Assembly (NCBI GenBank): GCA_965249525.1
Contig: OZ252237.1
Coordinates: 496,001-560,000 of the forward strand
Source: G965240465 sp965249525
GTDB taxonomy: Bacteria; SAR324; JACQKK01
Length of the DNA stretch: 64,000 nucleotides
Direction of reading: 5' to 3'
The notes under the pieces are model-generated. The model was not told where the DNA came from. It saw only the letters and a list, made by a program, of their open reading frames with translations, and searched no databases. Below are positions 34,406-42,797 of this stretch, piece by piece. Made by a program: the position numbers and the translations under genes. How positions within the stretch are numbered: position 1 is the first letter of the stretch; every line of letters begins with the position of its first letter.

Positions 34406-34996
34406 CTATCGTCTGTTGTCGCCTTTCTTGCCCCCTTTCTTGCCCCCTTTCTTGCCATGGCGTTTGCCACTGCGACGCAAGAAGGAATCAAAATCCTGGC
34501 GTTGTTCAGCGTTGAGGGTGTTATAGAACTGCTCAAAAGCAGGAGTGGCTGCTTCCAGCTGCTGCATTTTGCTGCTCATAAGCTGCGCTACCAGAGTGAC
34601 CTCTTGTGGAGTGGTATTTTCGTTGGAAAGCTGCTGGCAGAGTTGGGGGTTGGGCTGGGCAACCTTGGCAAGCTGATCAGAGAGCCTGTCCCAGGCTTGG
34701 GTTTGTGCGCCTTCCTCCAATGAGAAGTGGTTTGCAAAGCGTCTCATCCAGCGTTGGCTGCGGCGGCTGATGCGGTCTGAACATAAGATATTGGCATGGA
34801 ATGAACCGCCTGATCTCCAGTCAGAGGATGCCATCATGCCGTGGCGCATCATGCGAAACGCACGGAGGTGGCTGAAGGCTGATATGAAAATAGCAGTGAG
34901 CAAAGCAGTGATAACAGCAGTTACGATGATTTTGACATAACTGCGTGCAAATAGGCTGCTTAGCCAAGTGCCAAAGGAGTTTTTGGATTTTTTCAT
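34406..34996 (-). CDS. Spy/CpxP-like periplasmic or membrane-anchored protein
   Basis: This 196-residue protein has one membrane helix (about residues 20-42) and then a helical region ending in FEQFYNTLNAEQRQDFDSFL. That segment resembles the LTxxQ motif of Spy/CpxP-type chaperones, which sense or hold misfolded envelope proteins. The C terminus is a basic tail of KKGG units encoded by a 12-bp repeat (about 34428-34455). Unlike soluble CpxP it seems to stay anchored, with no clear signal-peptidase site. It is convergent with RCC1 gene B. The family call is moderate. Confidence 0.6.
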   Translation of the reverse strand: MKKSKNSFGTWLSSLFARSYVKIIVTAVITALLTAIFISAFSHLRAFRMMRHGMMASSDWRSGGSFHANILCSDRISRRSQRWMRRFANHFSLEEGAQTQAWDRLSDQLAKVAQPNPQLCQQLSNENTTPQEVTLVAQLMSSKMQQLEAATPAFEQFYNTLNAEQRQDFDSFLRRSGKRHGKKGGKKGGKKGDNRR

Positions 34997-35053
34997 GGGA
35001 AGTACTCCATTACAGGATTTTATGGTGGGGAATGATTATAGAGAGGCAGCAAG

Positions 35054-35126
35054 TGGAGACGAGGAGAATCGAACTCCCGACCTCGGCATTGCGAACGCCG
35101 CGCTCTCCCAACTGAGCTACGTCCCC
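35054..35126 (-). tRNA. tRNA-Ala (anticodon CGC)
   Basis: The minus strand folds into a full cloverleaf of 73 bases: acceptor GGGGACG with CGTCTCC, D arm GCTC/GAGC, anticodon arm CGGCG/TGCCG with loop TTCGCAA, and a T arm with TTCGATT. The anticodon CGC (35091-35093) reads GCG alanine codons. The G3-U70 wobble pair, the main alanine identity mark, is present. The 3' CCA is not encoded. The tRNA stands alone, not in an rRNA operon. Confidence 0.96.
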
Positions 35127-35449
35127 GCTTGGTTGTTATTGTTGACTCATATGACAGCAAAAGCAATACAGCAGAAAAGGTACATGACTGGGATGAGGGC
35201 AGCATTGAAACCATGTTGGGGAGCAGGTGCTTCTGGTCATGTTTCTAGCAGCGGGGTTTATTGTGGGTTGTTTTTTTTTGACAAGATTGTGCTTGCTGTG
35301 GCATACTTTTATGCCTTAAAGAAGACAGCAAGCATACTGCTGAGTATAATAGTTGCTAAATAGCTGCAGCATATATTAGAATAAACCGCTTGTTTTCTAA
35401 AAGTGCCAGATAAGGCACTTTGACTTTGATTTTACTTGGAGTAGCTTCT
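35127..35449 (+). promoter_or_regulatory. Gap upstream of the helicase gene with promoter and hairpin
   Basis: No gene is seen in this 320-base gap. A TATAAT box lies at 35345-35350 with AAGACA 17 bases upstream as a weak -35. A 7-bp hairpin AAGTGCC/GGCACTT lies at 35401-35420, between this promoter and the ATG, where it could affect expression. Confidence 0.45.
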
Positions 35450-37945
35450 ATGTCGCCTGTTGCCGCCGCTGATTCACATTCGGGTAAGCGCAAACCTGCA
35501 GAATCTGCTGCTGCAGAATCTGCTGTTGCCAAATCTCAGGCTTATTTTGACAAGCAGCTTTCTGCTAAGGAGCGTGGAGTGATCCAGGAGGAGCTGGATA
35601 TTCTGCAGCGCGTGCGCCGGCACTTAAAACCACAAACCGAACCCCAAGCCCGCGAGCTGAATGCCGATATGCTGGAATTGCGGGATAGCATTGCCACGGC
35701 TGCCATAGAAGACAGGGCACAGCTGGTGGCACAGATGATTTCCCTCTCACAGCTTGCCAAGCACACCCAAAACAAAGAGGTGGAAGGTGTGCTGCATCCT
35801 GAATCGCCCTACTTCGGTCACTTGCGCATCCAACAGGATAACTCCCAGCGCGATGTTCTCATTGGCAATGCCAACTTGATGAACAGTGATGCCCCCATGC
35901 CTATTGTCAATTGGTACCATGCGCCTATTAGTCGGGTGTTTTATCGTTGTGAGGAGGGGGAATGGTTTGAGGAGGATTTTGGTGGTCGCCTGGTGGAAGG
36001 TCAAGTGCTGCTGCATCGGCGCTTGGTGATTGAAGATGGTCTGCTGCTGCGCATAGATTGTGCGCAGGGGAGTTTCCAGTGGATAAATGGAGGTTGGCGT
36101 GCCAGCAAAGACAGATTACTAACCTTGGAGGGAGGTCAGGGCAGTGCTCCGCGTCCTGAGGCCATATCATTTAACAAGAAGGGCGAACCCAGCTTGGGTG
36201 TGGGGGTTTCTGGTTCGGGAGATCGACGGCTGGCTTCCATCAGGGGCTTGCTGGATGAGGCGCAATTCAACCTGATTACCGACAGCACTAGCAAAGTGAT
36301 GGTCATAGATGGAGGTGCAGGTTCGGGCAAAACCACGGTGGCACTGCATCGGATGGCATTTTTGGCGCAGTCCAATCCCCAGCGATTTCCCCCTAAGCGC
36401 ATGATGGCGGTGGTGTTTAGTCAGGCAATGGCTGCATATATTTCTCATTTTCTGCCCGCCCTGGGGGTTCATAACTGCCGTATAGAGGTATATGAGAACT
36501 TGATGCAAGAACTGCGACGGCGGCATTTTCCTCATTTACCTGTGGATTATCGCAGCAGCACCCCCACCATTGCTTGGCAATTCAAGCAGGACCCGATTTG
36601 TTTGCAGTTGTTATTGGCAGCAGCAGAAGAACGTCTGGTAGAGTGGAAAACCGATTTACAAAACATTCTGGGGGAAGCCCCTCAGGCAGCAGCACTGCTG
36701 GCTGGCTGGGATGCTATGGAGGGAGCCTATGCGCAGCGTCCGCGTATATTTCTGCAATGGCTTCAAGGCAGTCAGCAGTATTCTGGGTCTAGGCAGGGTT
36801 TGAAGGCACCTCCTCAGCTGGATCAACTCTCGCAACAGCGATTAAAAACCTGGTCTGACGCTTTGGGTACGATGCTGGAGCATCCTGAACGTTTTGTGCT
36901 GGAGGTGTGGTCAGAGGCATTTCTGCGTTTTCCCAAGCTGGAGCAGGGTGTAAAGGCTATTGCTCCCCAAGCCTACACCTCAGAGCAACTCAAAGCCTTG
37001 CATGAGCACTTGTTCAGCACGTACAGTAATCTGCATGACTGGTTGGAATGGCGTGTTGAGCGCGTCCAGCACAGTCAGGGAGTGGATGCCCTGGATGAAA
37101 AAACCCTGGCGGCTGCTGCTCCCTCTAAACTGCTGCTGGATAGAGAAGATGACACCTTGCTGCTGTTGTTATTTGAAGCATTGGTGGGCCCGTTGCGTTT
37201 TCGCAAACGTCCCTTGCAGCTGGCGCACATCACGGTGGATGAAGCGCAGGATTTTGCCCTGCTGGAATTACAGCTGCTGCTGAAATTAGCCGAACAACCA
37301 TTATCGCTGACCTTGGCGGGAGATACCGAGCAGCGGGTGATTTTGCATCACGCCCCCAAGGGTTGGGAAGAGATACTGCAAGAGTTGGATTTAACCGATC
37401 AAGCCCGCATGCGACAGCTGGAAGTGGGCTATCGGGGTACCAAACCGGTGATGGATTTCGCTCGGCAGGTATTGGGCGATTTGCATCAAGGGCGTCCGTG
37501 GCGCGCCGTGCGTGATGGACCCCCGGTGCTGTTACTCCGCGCAGGCAATGTGGGACTGGCGGTATCCTTTCTCAGCAAAGCCTTGAACGATCTGGCACAC
37601 CGCGAGCCACAAGCCAGCGTTGCCTTGATTGCCCGCTACGAAGCCCAAGCGGTATTGTTCCATAAGGGATTGCAGCATGCGGGAATCCCCAACTTGCACT
37701 TGGTGCTGCAGCATGATTTTTCTTTTCGCCCGGGTATAGAAATCACCACTGTGCTGCAAGTGAAGGGCTTGGAGTTTGACTATGTGGTGGTGCTGGAACT
37801 GGATGCTGCCAGCTGGCCGGATGAAATCCTTTCGCGCTACCTGCTGCATGTGGCGGCCACCCGTGCTTCGCATCAACTGTGGCTGCTGTGCTGTGGCACT
37901 CCTTCTCCTCTGCTGCCAGACGATTTGCCTATGAGTGCCATTTAG
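35450..37945 (+). CDS. HelD-like superfamily 1 helicase
   Basis: This 831-residue protein resembles HelD/helicase IV proteins, motors that free or recycle RNA polymerase or unwind DNA. After a helical N terminus, residues about 120-205 carry the HelD-type segment with PYFGHLRI and NWYHAPISRVFYR. Walker A is GGAGSGKTT (about 289-297), motif II is VDEAQD (about 595), and QVKGLEFDYVVV and a VAATRA motif close the C-terminal domain. I chose ATG 35450 because TTGGAG lies 8 bases upstream. An in-frame TTG at 35420 would add a hydrophobic, signal-like stretch, which does not fit a helicase. Confidence 0.85.
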   Translation: MSPVAAADSHSGKRKPAESAAAESAVAKSQAYFDKQLSAKERGVIQEELDILQRVRRHLKPQTEPQARELNADMLELRDSIATAAIEDRAQLVAQMISLSQLAKHTQNKEVEGVLHPESPYFGHLRIQQDNSQRDVLIGNANLMNSDAPMPIVNWYHAPISRVFYRCEEGEWFEEDFGGRLVEGQVLLHRRLVIEDGLLLRIDCAQGSFQWINGGWRASKDRLLTLEGGQGSAPRPEAISFNKKGEPSLGVGVSGSGDRRLASIRGLLDEAQFNLITDSTSKVMVIDGGAGSGKTTVALHRMAFLAQSNPQRFPPKRMMAVVFSQAMAAYISHFLPALGVHNCRIEVYENLMQELRRRHFPHLPVDYRSSTPTIAWQFKQDPICLQLLLAAAEERLVEWKTDLQNILGEAPQAAALLAGWDAMEGAYAQRPRIFLQWLQGSQQYSGSRQGLKAPPQLDQLSQQRLKTWSDALGTMLEHPERFVLEVWSEAFLRFPKLEQGVKAIAPQAYTSEQLKALHEHLFSTYSNLHDWLEWRVERVQHSQGVDALDEKTLAAAAPSKLLLDREDDTLLLLLFEALVGPLRFRKRPLQLAHITVDEAQDFALLELQLLLKLAEQPLSLTLAGDTEQRVILHHAPKGWEEILQELDLTDQARMRQLEVGYRGTKPVMDFARQVLGDLHQGRPWRAVRDGPPVLLLRAGNVGLAVSFLSKALNDLAHREPQASVALIARYEAQAVLFHKGLQHAGIPNLHLVLQHDFSFRPGIEITTVLQVKGLEFDYVVVLELDAASWPDEILSRYLLHVAATRASHQLWLLCCGTPSPLLPDDLPMSAI

Positions 37946-37981
37946 CTGCTGCTTTCTCTCCTTCGTAAGCGCACCTTTTTG

Positions 37982-38632
37982 ATGAGCCAGATTCTCTTAC
38001 TCACATTACAAGTCAGTCTGTCTGCTGTGCTGCTGTCTGCCTGCATCGGACTGCCACTGGGCTGCCTGTTGGCTTTCCTGCGCTTCCCCGGACGGCAGCC
38101 GCTGCTGATGCTCTTGAATACCTTTATGGGCTTGCCTCCAGTGGTGGTGGGATTGGGTGTGTATCTGCTGTTGAGTCATCAGGGTGCTTTGGGGGCATTG
38201 CAATGGCTGTTCACGCCCAAAGCGATGGTGTTGGCGCAAACCATACTGGCTACCCCCATTGTGGCTGCCCTCAGCCAAGAGTTTTTGCATACGTTGTGGC
38301 AAGAGTATCGCTGGCTGTTGCGCTCGCTGCATGCCAATCTGCTGCAGCGATTATTCACCTTGCTTTGGGAAGGGCGTTCCCAGCTGCTCACAGCTGTTTT
38401 GGCAGGTTTTGGGCGGGCGATTTCTGAAGTTGGTGCCGTGTTGATTGTGGGAGGCAACATTCTGGGGCAGACGCGGGTGCTTACCACTGCTATTGCTATG
38501 GAGACCAGCAAGGGCGAGTTGGCATTGGCTTCTCAACTGGGGCTGGTGCTGCTGGCTTTGGCTTTGACGGTGAACATCATGATACAACTGCTGCGTACAC
38601 GGCTGAACAAATATGATGCTGCATCCCCTTAA
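37982..38632 (+). CDS. tupB: Tungstate ABC transporter permease
   Basis: This 216-residue inner-membrane permease has about five helices. Its sequence MGLPPVVVGLGVYLLL and GFGRAISEVGAVLIVGGNILG with TRVLTTAIAMETSKGE is characteristic of TupB-type tungstate permeases, as distinct from molybdate ModB. It is followed by the matching ATPase gene after 62 bases. The usual substrate-binding protein gene (tupA) is not beside it. Tungstate import fits a tungsten enzyme such as aldehyde oxidoreductase, whose possible accessory subunits lie 6 kb upstream. Confidence 0.85.
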   Translation: MSQILLLTLQVSLSAVLLSACIGLPLGCLLAFLRFPGRQPLLMLLNTFMGLPPVVVGLGVYLLLSHQGALGALQWLFTPKAMVLAQTILATPIVAALSQEFLHTLWQEYRWLLRSLHANLLQRLFTLLWEGRSQLLTAVLAGFGRAISEVGAVLIVGGNILGQTRVLTTAIAMETSKGELALASQLGLVLLALALTVNIMIQLLRTRLNKYDAASP

Positions 38633-38694
38633 ACCAACCACAGATCAATGCACGAAATCGCCCTGTCTTTGAGAATCCACACAGAGAAGCCCAG

Positions 38695-39360
38695 ATGCTG
38701 AGTTTTGAATCGGTTGATTTTGGAGTGCCAGGGCGCTGCTTGCTAAAGAAGGTGAGTTTTCAATTGCCTTTGGCAGGTTGTACTGCCTTGCTGGGACACA
38801 ATGGGGCGGGCAAAACCCTCAGTTTAATGCTGGCACATGGGTTGCTGCAGCCTCAGCAAGGCAGCGTTCGCTGGGTAGAGGCTGCCAGCAGTCCTCGTGC
38901 ACGAGCGATGGTATTGCACCAGCCTGTGCTGCTGCGTCGCAGTGTGCAGGCTAATGTGGCATATCCTCTAGCATTAAGGGGGATACCCAGCAGACAAAGA
39001 CGTCAACGTACAGAACAAGCCTTAGAAGATGCGCAGCTGTCACATCTGGCTAATTTTGCAGCACGCAGTTGTTCCGCAGGTGAACGCCAGCGCATAGCAT
39101 TGGCACAGGCTTGGATCTGCCGTCCGCAAGCCTTGCTGCTGGATGAACCCACTACCAACCTAGATACCCAAGGCAGTTTGCAGATAGAAAAAATGCTGCG
39201 AGAGATTATCAACAGCCACTGCAAGGTGCTGCTGACCACCCATGATTGGTCCCAAGCAAGGCGCCTGGCTTCAGATGTCTTGCTGCTGAAACAAGGTCAG
39301 CTGCTGCAGCACTGCCCTGCCAAAGCTTTTTTCCGTCAACACACTTCCCCGCATGAGTGA
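38695..39360 (+). CDS. tupC: Tungstate ABC transporter ATPase
   Basis: This 221-residue ABC ATPase has Walker A GHNGAGKTL (near residue 34), a signature SAGERQRIALAQ (near 130), Walker B ALLLDEPTTNLD (near 148) and the switch histidine in LLTTHDWS. It lacks the C-terminal TOBE/MOP domain of ModC, in line with TupC-type proteins. With TupB it should form the tungstate importer. It starts at ATG with no strong ribosome site in view. Confidence 0.83.
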   Translation: MLSFESVDFGVPGRCLLKKVSFQLPLAGCTALLGHNGAGKTLSLMLAHGLLQPQQGSVRWVEAASSPRARAMVLHQPVLLRRSVQANVAYPLALRGIPSRQRRQRTEQALEDAQLSHLANFAARSCSAGERQRIALAQAWICRPQALLLDEPTTNLDTQGSLQIEKMLREIINSHCKVLLTTHDWSQARRLASDVLLLKQGQLLQHCPAKAFFRQHTSPHE

Positions 39361-39422
39361 CAAATGGATACCATCCCCTTGCTTTGCACAAAGGCAGGGG
39401 TGCGGAGGGAGGAAGGGGGTTG

Positions 39423-39821
39423 TTATCGTTTGGAGTATTGGAAGCGTTTGCGGGCACCGGGACGCCCGTATTTTTTGCGTTCTACTTTGCGGGAGTCACG
39501 TTTTAGCAATCCGGCGCGTTTGAGTACGGGGCGGGTTTCAGCTTCTGGCCAGGTTTGCAAGGCACGGGATATGCCCAGACGGAGGGCTTCGGCTTGTCCT
39601 GAGGCTCCGCCGCCTTTCAGGGTGGCTACGATATCAAATTTTTCGCTGGTGTTGGTGAGTTCTAGGGGCTGTAGTACGGTAACGCAAAGGGATTTATCGG
39701 GGAAGTAGTCTTCCAGTGAGCGATGGTTAATCAGCAGTTGTCCGTGTCCTTCACGCATATAAACGCGGGCGACGGCGGTTTTTCTTCGTCCGGTGCCGAG
39801 TAGTTCTTTGGTTGCAGCCAT
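39423..39821 (-). CDS. rpsI: Ribosomal protein S9
   Basis: S9 sits in the small subunit head and its basic tail reaches the P-site tRNA. MAATKELLGTGRRKTAVARV, GGGASGQAEALRLGISRAL and the C-terminal KYGRPGARKRFQYSKR are diagnostic. The start is ATG 39821, matching the family; in-frame upstream codons would add an unrelated stretch. The protein has 132 residues, the usual size. It lies 65 bases downstream of rplM, the universal pairing. Confidence 0.97.
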   Translation of the reverse strand: MAATKELLGTGRRKTAVARVYMREGHGQLLINHRSLEDYFPDKSLCVTVLQPLELTNTSEKFDIVATLKGGGASGQAEALRLGISRALQTWPEAETRPVLKRAGLLKRDSRKVERKKYGRPGARKRFQYSKR

Positions 39822-39886
39822 AATAAGTTGGGATGGAAGGGGGTGAAAATAAAACAGCAGCAGCACAGCAGGTTTTTGCCAATGGT

Positions 39887-40447
39887 TTAAGAAGCGGCAG
39901 CGTCTGGGGTAGGTTTATCAGCAGGAGGTTTATTGGCAGAGGTGGCATCAGATGATTGTTGCCCTATCAGCAGCCAGTTTTGTGGCTGCTGTGCTTCGTG
40001 GGGGTGTTCTTGGTGTGGGTAGAGTTTGAGTTTGGTATGCAGGATTCTTCTGCCGAGGATGTTTTTAGGCAACATGCGTTTAATGGCAAGTCGCATCAAT
40101 TCTGTGGGGTTTTCTTCCAGCAGTCGTTGGGCGTTGGCAGATTTCAGTCCGCCTGGGTAGCCAGTGTGGTGGTAGTAGAGTTTTTCACGCAGTTTGTTGC
40201 CACTAAGACGGACATGGGCAGCGTTGATGACCACCACGTAATCGCCTAGGTCCAAGTGGGGAGAGAAATGGGCTTTGTGTTTTCCTCTTAGCAGGGGGAC
40301 GATTTGGCTGGCAGCGCGTCCCAGAGACTGGGTTTTTACATCCACCAGCAGCCACTGGGGTGCCAGAGGACTGCGGGGGCGGAAATCGCGGAGGCGGGGC
40401 GAGAAAGTTTTGTTGCCTGGGTAGGGCTGGATTTTGTGAACAGCCAT
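39887..40447 (-). CDS. rplM: Ribosomal protein L13 with terminal extensions
   Basis: L13 is an early large-subunit assembly protein. The core is clear: SLGRAASQIVPLLRGKHKAHFSPH, GDYVVVINA, KLYYHHTGYPGG, and IKRMLPKNILGRRI with HEAQQP. The start ATG 40447 gives 186 residues, against about 142 in most bacteria. The extra length is a basic N-terminal stretch of about 20 residues and a C-terminal Ala/Pro/Asp-rich tail of about 24 (NKPPADKPTPDAAAS). It forms an operon with rpsI. Confidence 0.95.
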   Translation of the reverse strand: MAVHKIQPYPGNKTFSPRLRDFRPRSPLAPQWLLVDVKTQSLGRAASQIVPLLRGKHKAHFSPHLDLGDYVVVINAAHVRLSGNKLREKLYYHHTGYPGGLKSANAQRLLEENPTELMRLAIKRMLPKNILGRRILHTKLKLYPHQEHPHEAQQPQNWLLIGQQSSDATSANKPPADKPTPDAAAS

Positions 40448-40644
40448 GATAGGGGTGCGTAAGAGGAACAAGGAGAACAAGTGACTGCTGTCAGCATGAT
40501 CTAGCTGAGGGGGTTCGTCAAGTCTGCAATGAGATTTTATTACCGATATGATAAAAAAGAGTGGAATGAAAATTGCTATCAGAGGAGTATGGGGCGGATA
40601 GGAACGAGATGGGGGTGTAGTGGATGGTTTTTGTAGGGTGATGA

Positions 40645-41847
40645 ATGGAGCGTGGGCAGATGTTCAGGCAGGTATTTCCGTGGTTAGCGGGAATGACAGT
40701 GTTGTCGGTGATGATTGTGTGGGCGTTTTTGGTGCTGATGCCATTTTTGGAGGGCAGTGCGGAGGCGGAACAGCAGCGTGTGGGCCTGTCGCAGCAGGGG
40801 GAGGTGGCTGAGTTGGAGCGTGCGCTGGAGCAGCAGATATTACGTTTGGCGGGAGTGCGGGGTGCCAGGGTGTCGTTGGTGCTGTCGGGGGGGGCTGTTT
40901 CGGCACTGATAGCCATAGAGACAGAAGACAACGGAGTGCCGACGGTGGCGCAGTCGGAAGCCACGGTGCAATTAGCGGTGCAGGCGGTGGCTGGTTTAAG
41001 ACCGCAGCAAGTGGTGGTGGTGGATGGAGGAGTGCGCTCGCCTGCGCTTGATGACCGCAGTTTGTCTGCTGCTGGCAGTCATTTAGCAGTGCAGCTGCAC
41101 TTGGAAGAAGCATTAAGACGTCGGGTGGCGCATCAGCTGGAGCCGCTGACGGGTGCAGGACGGGTGCGGGTGGCGGTGTTTGCCAAGCTGCGATTTCTAC
41201 AGCGCCCTGCTGGAGCTTCCCTGATGGAGGATACATCCAAAAAACCCACACCAGAAGCACCTTCTGCTCCCCCCAGTTTAAGTAAACCCAGCGATGTTGC
41301 GCATCTACCGCAAACCCAGATTGAACGCCTAAGCATTTCCTTGCTGTTGGGGGCGCGCCCCGTACCTGCCATAGAAGTACAAGGTCTGGACGCAGGCTAT
41401 CAGGATTGGACTGCTAGAGAACTTGACCACATTGAACGGCTGGTAAAAGCAGCAGTAGGATTTGATGCCAACCGCGGAGACACCATAGAGTTGGCGACCC
41501 TGCCGCTAAAAAGCGACACCACAGCAGAACAACCATCTCCCAACATAACGGCACCATCTGCTAGCACCCTGGCGCTAGATTCTCAGCAGCATTTCTCCAG
41601 GGACTCCTCTTTTGTCTGGGGCAGCCTGGCACTGATACTGCTGTTGGGAAGCATGCTGGGCACTTTTCTGCTGCTAAGTAGAACCCCTCCTGCTTCCTAT
41701 CCCTCGTACACAGAACCTCCAGAAGTGGAACCGTTCCCAGTTCCTCCCCTGCCTCCCAGTCGCAGATACAACCGTAGACGAATAGTCAACACCGCCAAAG
41801 AAAACCCCGAAGCCACCGCACGCATCCTGAAAGAATGGCTCAGCTAA
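40645..41847 (+). CDS. fliF: Shortened flagellar MS-ring protein FliF (lacks first ring-building domain)
   Basis: FliF forms the flagellar MS ring in the inner membrane. Here an N-terminal helix (about residues 13-35) is followed directly by a region like ring-building motif 2 (ELERALEQQILRLAGVRGARVSLVL through VAVFAKLRF). A Pro/Ser linker comes next, then a short RBM3-like segment (HIERLVKAAVGFDANRGDTIEL), a second helix near 333-355, and a tail ending NPEATARILKEWLS that resembles the FliG-binding end. At 400 residues it is 150 shorter than usual, and the first domain appears missing. ATG 40660 is an alternative start. No fliG, fliH or hook genes adjoin it. Confidence 0.75.
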   Translation: MERGQMFRQVFPWLAGMTVLSVMIVWAFLVLMPFLEGSAEAEQQRVGLSQQGEVAELERALEQQILRLAGVRGARVSLVLSGGAVSALIAIETEDNGVPTVAQSEATVQLAVQAVAGLRPQQVVVVDGGVRSPALDDRSLSAAGSHLAVQLHLEEALRRRVAHQLEPLTGAGRVRVAVFAKLRFLQRPAGASLMEDTSKKPTPEAPSAPPSLSKPSDVAHLPQTQIERLSISLLLGARPVPAIEVQGLDAGYQDWTARELDHIERLVKAAVGFDANRGDTIELATLPLKSDTTAEQPSPNITAPSASTLALDSQQHFSRDSSFVWGSLALILLLGSMLGTFLLLSRTPPASYPSYTEPPEVEPFPVPPLPPSRRYNRRRIVNTAKENPEATARILKEWLS

Positions 41848-41927
41848 AATCTCAAAGGCAGCAGCTGTCACCACTATACCGACGGCGGTTTGTCAAAACC
41901 CCGCCAGCGTTTTGCCCCAGCAGCAGT

Positions 41928-42797
41928 TCACCTGCGCGGCAGCCGACCATCCACAATTAACAACCCCAGCAAAATCCAGAAAGCACCTACCCCTTTATGC
42001 AGGGTCACCGTCTCTCCAAACCACAGCGCCCCCATCCCCACAGCAAATAGCGGAATTAACAGCACCACCAGCAAGGTGTTCACCGCCCCCGCCATACGCA
42101 ACAAGGTGAGGTAAATCGTAAATGCCAACGCAGAAGAAAACAACCCCAGCCCACCCAAAGCCAGCAAGGTTTTCAGCGACAACGGCTGCCAGCTAGGCTG
42201 TTCCCACAGTGCCAAGGGAAACAGCCACAAGCTGCTAAATAAGAGCATCCCAGCTGCACCAGCACGCGGATCAATGTGACGCATGTGGGTTTTGATATAC
42301 ACCGCATTAAAAGCGTAAATCAAGCCAGATAACATGATCAACACACCCCCCAGCAAAGGATTCTGACCACTCTCACCGTCACTGCCCAGCAACACTGCCA
42401 CCCCCGCAATTCCCAGCAAGATGCCTATAAGGCGAGAAGCCGTGATTTTCTCATCATGGGTGAGAAAATGTGCTATCAATAAAGCAAAAAAAGGTATGGT
42501 GGCATTGAAGATAGACGATAAGCCAATGTCCATAAAGTGCTGCCCCCACACCACCAAGGTGATGGGAATGGCAAAGCCCAGAGAACTAGCTATGAGGTAA
42601 TGGCGCGCTTCTTGGAGCAAATTCATGCTGACACCGCTCCATTTCAACCAAGGCAGCAGGCAAAAAAAGCCAATGCTGGCACGCCCAAACACAATTGCAG
42701 CAGGGCTAAGCTGCGCTAGGGCTATCTCGTTGTATACAAAACTCAATGCCCACAAAATACTTAAAATAAGCAGCAGTCCCCAAATGCGAATACTCAT
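41928..42797 (-). CDS. EamA-family drug/metabolite transporter
   Basis: This 289-residue inner-membrane protein has ten predicted helices in two EamA halves (residues about 5-140 and 150-285). The ILWALSFVYNEIAL start and the PLFAVGMGALWFGE near the end are typical. ATG 42797 overlaps the nnr stop as ATGA, which decides the start and implies coupling. EamA carriers export or import small metabolites such as amino acids; the substrate cannot be told from sequence. Confidence 0.87.
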   Translation of the reverse strand: MSIRIWGLLLILSILWALSFVYNEIALAQLSPAAIVFGRASIGFFCLLPWLKWSGVSMNLLQEARHYLIASSLGFAIPITLVVWGQHFMDIGLSSIFNATIPFFALLIAHFLTHDEKITASRLIGILLGIAGVAVLLGSDGESGQNPLLGGVLIMLSGLIYAFNAVYIKTHMRHIDPRAGAAGMLLFSSLWLFPLALWEQPSWQPLSLKTLLALGGLGLFSSALAFTIYLTLLRMAGAVNTLLVVLLIPLFAVGMGALWFGETVTLHKGVGAFWILLGLLIVDGRLPRR

